Assembly: GCA_017476575.1 (NCBI GenBank)
Contig: JAFUZO010000036.1
Coordinates: 1-50,323 of the forward strand
DNA from: Bacteroidales bacterium
GTDB taxonomy: Bacteria > Bacteroidota > Bacteroidia > Bacteroidales > UBA932
DNA: 50,323 nucleotides
Reading direction: 5' to 3'
The notes under the pieces are model-generated. The model did not search any database, had not been told where the DNA came from, and saw only the letters and a program-made list of their open reading frames with translations. Below are positions 47,242 to 50,323 of this stretch, one piece after another; position 1 is the first letter of the stretch; every line of letters begins with the position of its first letter. The position numbers and the translations under genes were made by a program.

Positions 47242-47943
47242 TTACTCAACGCTGGTGAGTCCCTTGATATCCAACTTGACAGCCGGGCTCATCGTGGTGC
47301 AGATCGTCGCACTCTTGAGGTAGGTGCCCTTGAGCGTCTGCGGCTTCAACTTGAGGACGGCGGAGACGAAAGTCCGGGCGTTCTCGGCGATCTGCTCCGG
47401 CGTGAAGGAGGCCTTGCCGATGGCTGCGTGGACGATACCGGTCTTGTCGACCTTGAAGTCGATCTTACCGGCCTTGACTTCCTTGACGGCGTTGCCGACC
47501 TCCATGGTCACGGTACCGGTCTTCGGGTTCGGCATGAGGCCGCGGGGACCGAGGATACGGCCGATCTGGCCGACCTTCGCCATGACGGAAGGAGTACAGA
47601 TGATAACGTCCACATCGGTCCAACCCTCTTTGATCTTGGTGATGTATTCGTCAAGACCGACATAGTCGGCACCGGCTTCTTTCGCCTCGTTCTCCTTGTC
47701 AGGCGTACAGAGGACGAGCACACGGGTGACCTTGCCGGTTCCGTTCGGAAGGGTGACGACACCACGGATCATCTGGTTGGCCTTGCGCGGATCGACACCG
47801 AGGTTGGTGGTGATCTCGACGGAGGCGTCGAACTGGGTATAGGTGATTTCCTTCAGGAGCGCGCATGCCTCATTGAGGGAGTAGACCTGGTTCTTGTCGA
47901 ACTTGGCAAGGACGGCTTTCTGGTTCTTGGTTAACTTGCTCAT
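47242..47943 (-). CDS. rplA: Ribosomal protein L1
   Basis: A 233-residue L1 stalk protein. The family signature [20 protein letters not shown] lies near residues 60-80, followed by [19 protein letters not shown] at about 125-143. In other bacteria L1 represses its own rplKA mRNA; no such site was examined closely here. It is 13 bp after rplK. Confidence 0.98.
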   Translation of the reverse strand: MSKLTKNQKAVLAKFDKNQVYSLNEACALLKEITYTQFDASVEITTNLGVDPRKANQMIRGVVTLPNGTGKVTRVLVLCTPDKENEAKEAGADYVGLDEYITKIKEGWTDVDVIICTPSVMAKVGQIGRILGPRGLMPNPKTGTVTMEVGNAVKEVKAGKIDFKVDKTGIVHAAIGKASFTPEQIAENARTFVSAVLKLKPQTLKGTYLKSATICTTMSPAVKLDIKGLTSVE

Positions 47944-47956
47944 GATTCATGCGGAT

Positions 47957-48400
47957 TTAAAGGTTCTCCGGGAATTCGCCTTCCACCTTGATACCCATGC
48001 TGCGGGCCGTTCCGGCCACCATGGACATCGCGGACTTGAGCGTGAAAGCGTTGAGGTCCGGCATTTTGGACTGGGCAATCTCCTTCACCTGGTCCCAGGT
48101 GACAGAGGCCACTTTCTTACGGTTCGGTTCACCGGAACCGGTCTGGATCTTGGCGGCTTCCTTGAGGGAAACGGCCACCGGCGGCTGCTTGACCTCGAAG
48201 GTGAAGGACTTGTCGTTGAACACCGTGATAACCACAGGAAGGACCTTCCCGGCCTGGTCCTGGGTACGGGCGTTGAACTGCTTGCAGAAGTCCATGATGT
48301 TGAGGCCCTTGGAACCGAGAGCAGGTCCTACCGGGGGCGCAGGATTCGCAGCTCCGCCCTTGATTTGGAGCTTGATGAATCCGGTTACTTCTTTTGCCAT
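47957..48400 (-). CDS. rplK: Ribosomal protein L11
   Basis: A GTPase-centre protein of standard length, 147 residues, starting [20 protein letters not shown]. Conserved segments include [20 protein letters not shown] and [12 protein letters not shown]. It is 9 bp after nusG. Confidence 0.98.
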   Translation of the reverse strand: MAKEVTGFIKLQIKGGAANPAPPVGPALGSKGLNIMDFCKQFNARTQDQAGKVLPVVITVFNDKSFTFEVKQPPVAVSLKEAAKIQTGSGEPNRKKVASVTWDQVKEIAQSKMPDLNAFTLKSAMSMVAGTARSMGIKVEGEFPENL

Positions 48401-48409
48401 GATAAATTA

Positions 48410-48973
48410 CTATTCTTTAGTTACTTGCGTAAAGCTGAGTTCGAGGAGGGTCTTCCTCCCGAAGATCACGACGACTACCTTGAGCTTGCTCCTGTCCTCG
48501 ATGATGTCCTCGATCGTGCCGCTGAATCCGCTGAACGGACCATCGGTAATCTTGACGGACTCTCCGAGGGTGAAGTTGACTTCCGTCTCGGCTGCACTGA
48601 CGGCATTCTCGTCCTGGACACCGAGGATCCGTTGAGCCTCGTCGTCCCGGATCGGCACCGGAATCCGCTCGGTCGGACCGTTGCCGGTCTTCTCGGTGAG
48701 AAATCCGGACATGCCCGGAATGCCGTTACGGATGACATATTCGAGATCAGGGTTGAGTTCCGCATGGATCAGCACGTAGCCAGGGAAAAGAAGTCTCTCG
48801 ACTTCCTTCCGCTTGCCGTTCTTTGTGACGATCTCCTTCTTGACAGGGACGAGCACCTGATCCACCATTGCCTGGAGTTCAGCGTGTCTTTCAATCTCCT
48901 TAACAAGATATTCAGCGGCCTTCTTCTCTTTTGTTCCCGCGGTACGTAGGACGTACCATTTCTTGTCAGCCAT
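48410..48973 (-). CDS. nusG: Transcription antitermination factor NusG
   Basis: A 187-residue elongation factor linking polymerase to ribosome or Rho. The N-terminal NGN domain has WYVLRTAGTKEKKAAEYL and LFPGYVLIHAEL. The C-terminal KOW domain has VKITDGPFSGFSGTIEDI. Its position between secE and rplK marks it as the housekeeping NusG, not one of the capsule-specific paralogues found in Bacteroides. The start is ATG 48973; an in-frame ATG five codons earlier is less likely. Confidence 0.97.
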   Translation of the reverse strand: MADKKWYVLRTAGTKEKKAAEYLVKEIERHAELQAMVDQVLVPVKKEIVTKNGKRKEVERLLFPGYVLIHAELNPDLEYVIRNGIPGMSGFLTEKTGNGPTERIPVPIRDDEAQRILGVQDENAVSAAETEVNFTLGESVKITDGPFSGFSGTIEDIIEDRSKLKVVVVIFGRKTLLELSFTQVTKE

Positions 48974-48989
48974 AGACAAACAAATCAAA

Positions 48990-49178
48990 TTACAATGCGT
49001 AAATAAACTCCATCAGATGCTGGAAAGCAAAGTCCATCACGAAGACCACCACGGCGAGGATCAGCGTGGACACGAGCACCAGGATCGCAGAGCTCTGCAG
49101 CTTGCTCCAGGTCGGCCACGTCACCTTCTTGGTGAGTTCCGTATAGGACTCCTTAAGATAGTTAATGAACTTTCTCAT
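48990..49178 (-). CDS. secE: Preprotein translocase subunit SecE
   Basis: A 62-residue single-helix subunit of the SecYEG channel. The conserved amphipathic start (FINYLKESYTELTKKVTWPT) precedes one membrane helix (SAILVLVSTLILAVVVFVMD). The frame is open further upstream through the tRNA gene, but the true start is ATG 49178. It is 16 bp before nusG. Confidence 0.96.
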   Translation of the reverse strand: MRKFINYLKESYTELTKKVTWPTWSKLQSSAILVLVSTLILAVVVFVMDFAFQHLMEFIYAL

Positions 49179-49259
49179 CTTTGCTTCAATGGACACCGGA
49201 AAATTGGAAGCGGGAATCCGGCGGTCTGTTAAACATTTACCAAATCGTAACCTTTGATA

Positions 49260-49333
49260 TGGCAGGGGAAGCAGGATTCGAACCCACATCGACGGTTTTG
49301 GAGACCGCTGAACTACCCTTGTTCTATTCCCCT
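49260..49333 (-). tRNA. trpT: tRNA-Trp (CCA anticodon)
   Basis: On the minus strand the gene folds as a cloverleaf: acceptor AGGGGAA/TTCCCCT, D stem GAAC/GTTC, anticodon stem GCGGT/ACCGT with loop CTCCAAA, T stem GTGGG/CCTGC with loop TTCGAAT. Discriminator G and an encoded CCA end follow. The anticodon CCA is at 49299-49301. Its place between tuf and secE is conserved in Bacteroidota. Confidence 0.96.
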
Positions 49334-49386
49334 GTGGGAGTGGGACGGCCCCCTCTGGCAGCCCCACTGTTGTGTATGCGCCGGAA

Positions 49387-50323
49387 TTACTCGACGATGC
49401 GGATCACCTGGCCGGCACCGACGGTACGTCCACCTTCGCGGATAGCGAACTGGAGACCTTCGTTCATAGCGACCGGAGTGATGAGCTTCACGGTGATTTC
49501 GACGTTGTCGCCCGGCATGACCATCTCGACACCGGCAGGGAGGGTGATCTCACCGGTCACATCGAGGGTGCGGATGAAGAACTGCGGACGATAGTGGTTG
49601 TGGAACGGAGTGTGGCGGCCGCCTTCCTCTTTCTTGAGGACGTAGATCTGGGCCACGAACTCGGTGTGCGGGGTGATGGAACCCGGCTTGGCAACGACCT
49701 CGCCACGCTTCACTTCCTTCTTGTCCACGCCACGGAGGAGGAGACCGACGTTGTCACCAGCCTCGCCCTGAGGGAGGAGCTTGCGGAACATCTCGACACC
49801 GGTGACGACGGAATTGCGCGGTTCGTCGCCGAAGCCGACGAGTTCGACCGGGTCGTTGACGTGGATGGTACCTGCCTCGATACGGCCGGTGACGACGGTG
49901 CCACGTCCGGTGATGGAGAAGATATCCTCGATCGGCATCAGGAACGGCTTGTCGACGAGGCGCTCCGGAAGCGGAATGTACTCATCGACGGCATCCATGA
50001 GCTCCATGACCTTGTCTTCCCACACCTTTTCTCCGTTGAGGGCGCCGAGGGCGGAGCCGCGGATGATCGGGCAGTCTTCGTCGAAGTTGTAGAAGGCGAG
50101 GAGGTCGCGGATCTCCATCTCGACGAGGTCGAGCATTTCCTCATCATCGACGAGGTCGACCTTGTTCATGAAGACGAGGATCTTCGGGACGTTGACCTGG
50201 CGGGCGAGAAGGATGTGCTCGCGGGTCTGCGGCATCGGACCGTCGGTGGAGGCGACCACGAGGATCGCACCGTCCATCTGGGCGGCACCGGTAACCATGT
50301 TCTTCACATAGTCGGCGTGGCCC
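49387..50323 (-). CDS. tuf: Elongation factor Tu (5' end beyond window)
   Basis: The GTPase that delivers aminoacyl-tRNA to the ribosome. The 312 visible codons begin at GHADYVKNM, so about 80 N-terminal residues, including the P-loop, are outside. The guanine-specificity motif NKVD and the effector-side sequence [20 protein letters not shown] are present. Domains 2 and 3 are complete ([38 protein letters not shown]), ending [13 protein letters not shown]. Codon bias is strong. It lies 53 bp upstream of tRNA-Trp, likely in one transcript. Confidence 0.98.
   Translation of the reverse strand, partial: GHADYVKNMVTGAAQMDGAILVVASTDGPMPQTREHILLARQVNVPKILVFMNKVDLVDDEEMLDLVEMEIRDLLAFYNFDEDCPIIRGSALGALNGEKVWEDKVMELMDAVDEYIPLPERLVDKPFLMPIEDIFSITGRGTVVTGRIEAGTIHVNDPVELVGFGDEPRNSVVTGVEMFRKLLPQGEAGDNVGLLLRGVDKKEVKRGEVVAKPGSITPHTEFVAQIYVLKKEEGGRHTPFHNHYRPQFFIRTLDVTGEITLPAGVEMVMPGDNVEITVKLITPVAMNEGLQFAIREGGRTVGAGQVIRIVE

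Overview
This 50.3-kb window is chromosomal DNA of a GC-rich Bacteroidota, most likely a member of Bacteroidales. The evidence is a complete Bat (Bacteroides aerotolerance) cluster, a DUF3127 protein, a BACON-domain lipoprotein, pyruvate phosphate dikinase, the gene order tuf-tRNA(Trp)-secE-nusG-rplKAJL-rpoBC, and Bacteroidota-type promoters (TAnnTTTG near -7, sometimes TTTG 19 bp upstream) with little sign of Shine-Dalgarno sites. The genus cannot be fixed from the window. No prophage, insertion sequence, CRISPR array or plasmid gene is visible; the content is almost entirely core genome.

Layout. 1-4345 (minus): small membrane protein, dnaG and metG, joined by ATGA overlaps; metG runs off the left edge. 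4346-4670: gap with a 170-bp element bounded by 18-bp inverted repeats, and a terminator. 4671-5846 (minus): FKBP isomerase lipoprotein and DUF3127 protein. 5997-8195 (plus): recQ. 8196-8630: repeat-rich convergent gap. 8631-15310 (minus): folC and a large alpha-2-macroglobulin. 15383-20682 (plus): an AIR-synthase-like protein with phoH, then ppdK. 20754-23635 (minus): glyA and a secreted nuclease lipoprotein. 23713-24249 (plus): a SpoU-family RNA methyltransferase. 24362-32631 (minus): moxR, DUF58 gene, a membrane protein, batA, batB, batC and a batD-batE fusion, nearly all overlapping or within 5 bp. 32659-33447 (plus): truA. 33460-35749 (minus): cysS and xth. 35820-36683 (plus): folD. 36673-37854 (minus): an unrecognised lipoprotein. 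38083-50323 (minus): rpoC, rpoB, rplL, rplJ, rplA, rplK, nusG, secE, tRNA-Trp and tuf, with tuf cut by the right edge.

How they fit together. The right third is the transcription/translation core, with a strong terminator-like hairpin between rplL and rpoB and another after rpoC. The Bat cluster encodes a MoxR ATPase with von Willebrand-type membrane proteins and TPR partners acting at the inner membrane and periplasm. folC, glyA and folD all belong to one-carbon (folate) metabolism but lie in separate transcription units.

The least explained material is non-coding or repeat-like: the 170-bp inverted-repeat element at 4439-4608, the nested palindrome at 8348-8457, and an 82-bp palindrome read through inside cysS (34607-34688). 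The last two share a by-eye core and may be one dispersed repeat family. No wholly new multi-gene system was found.
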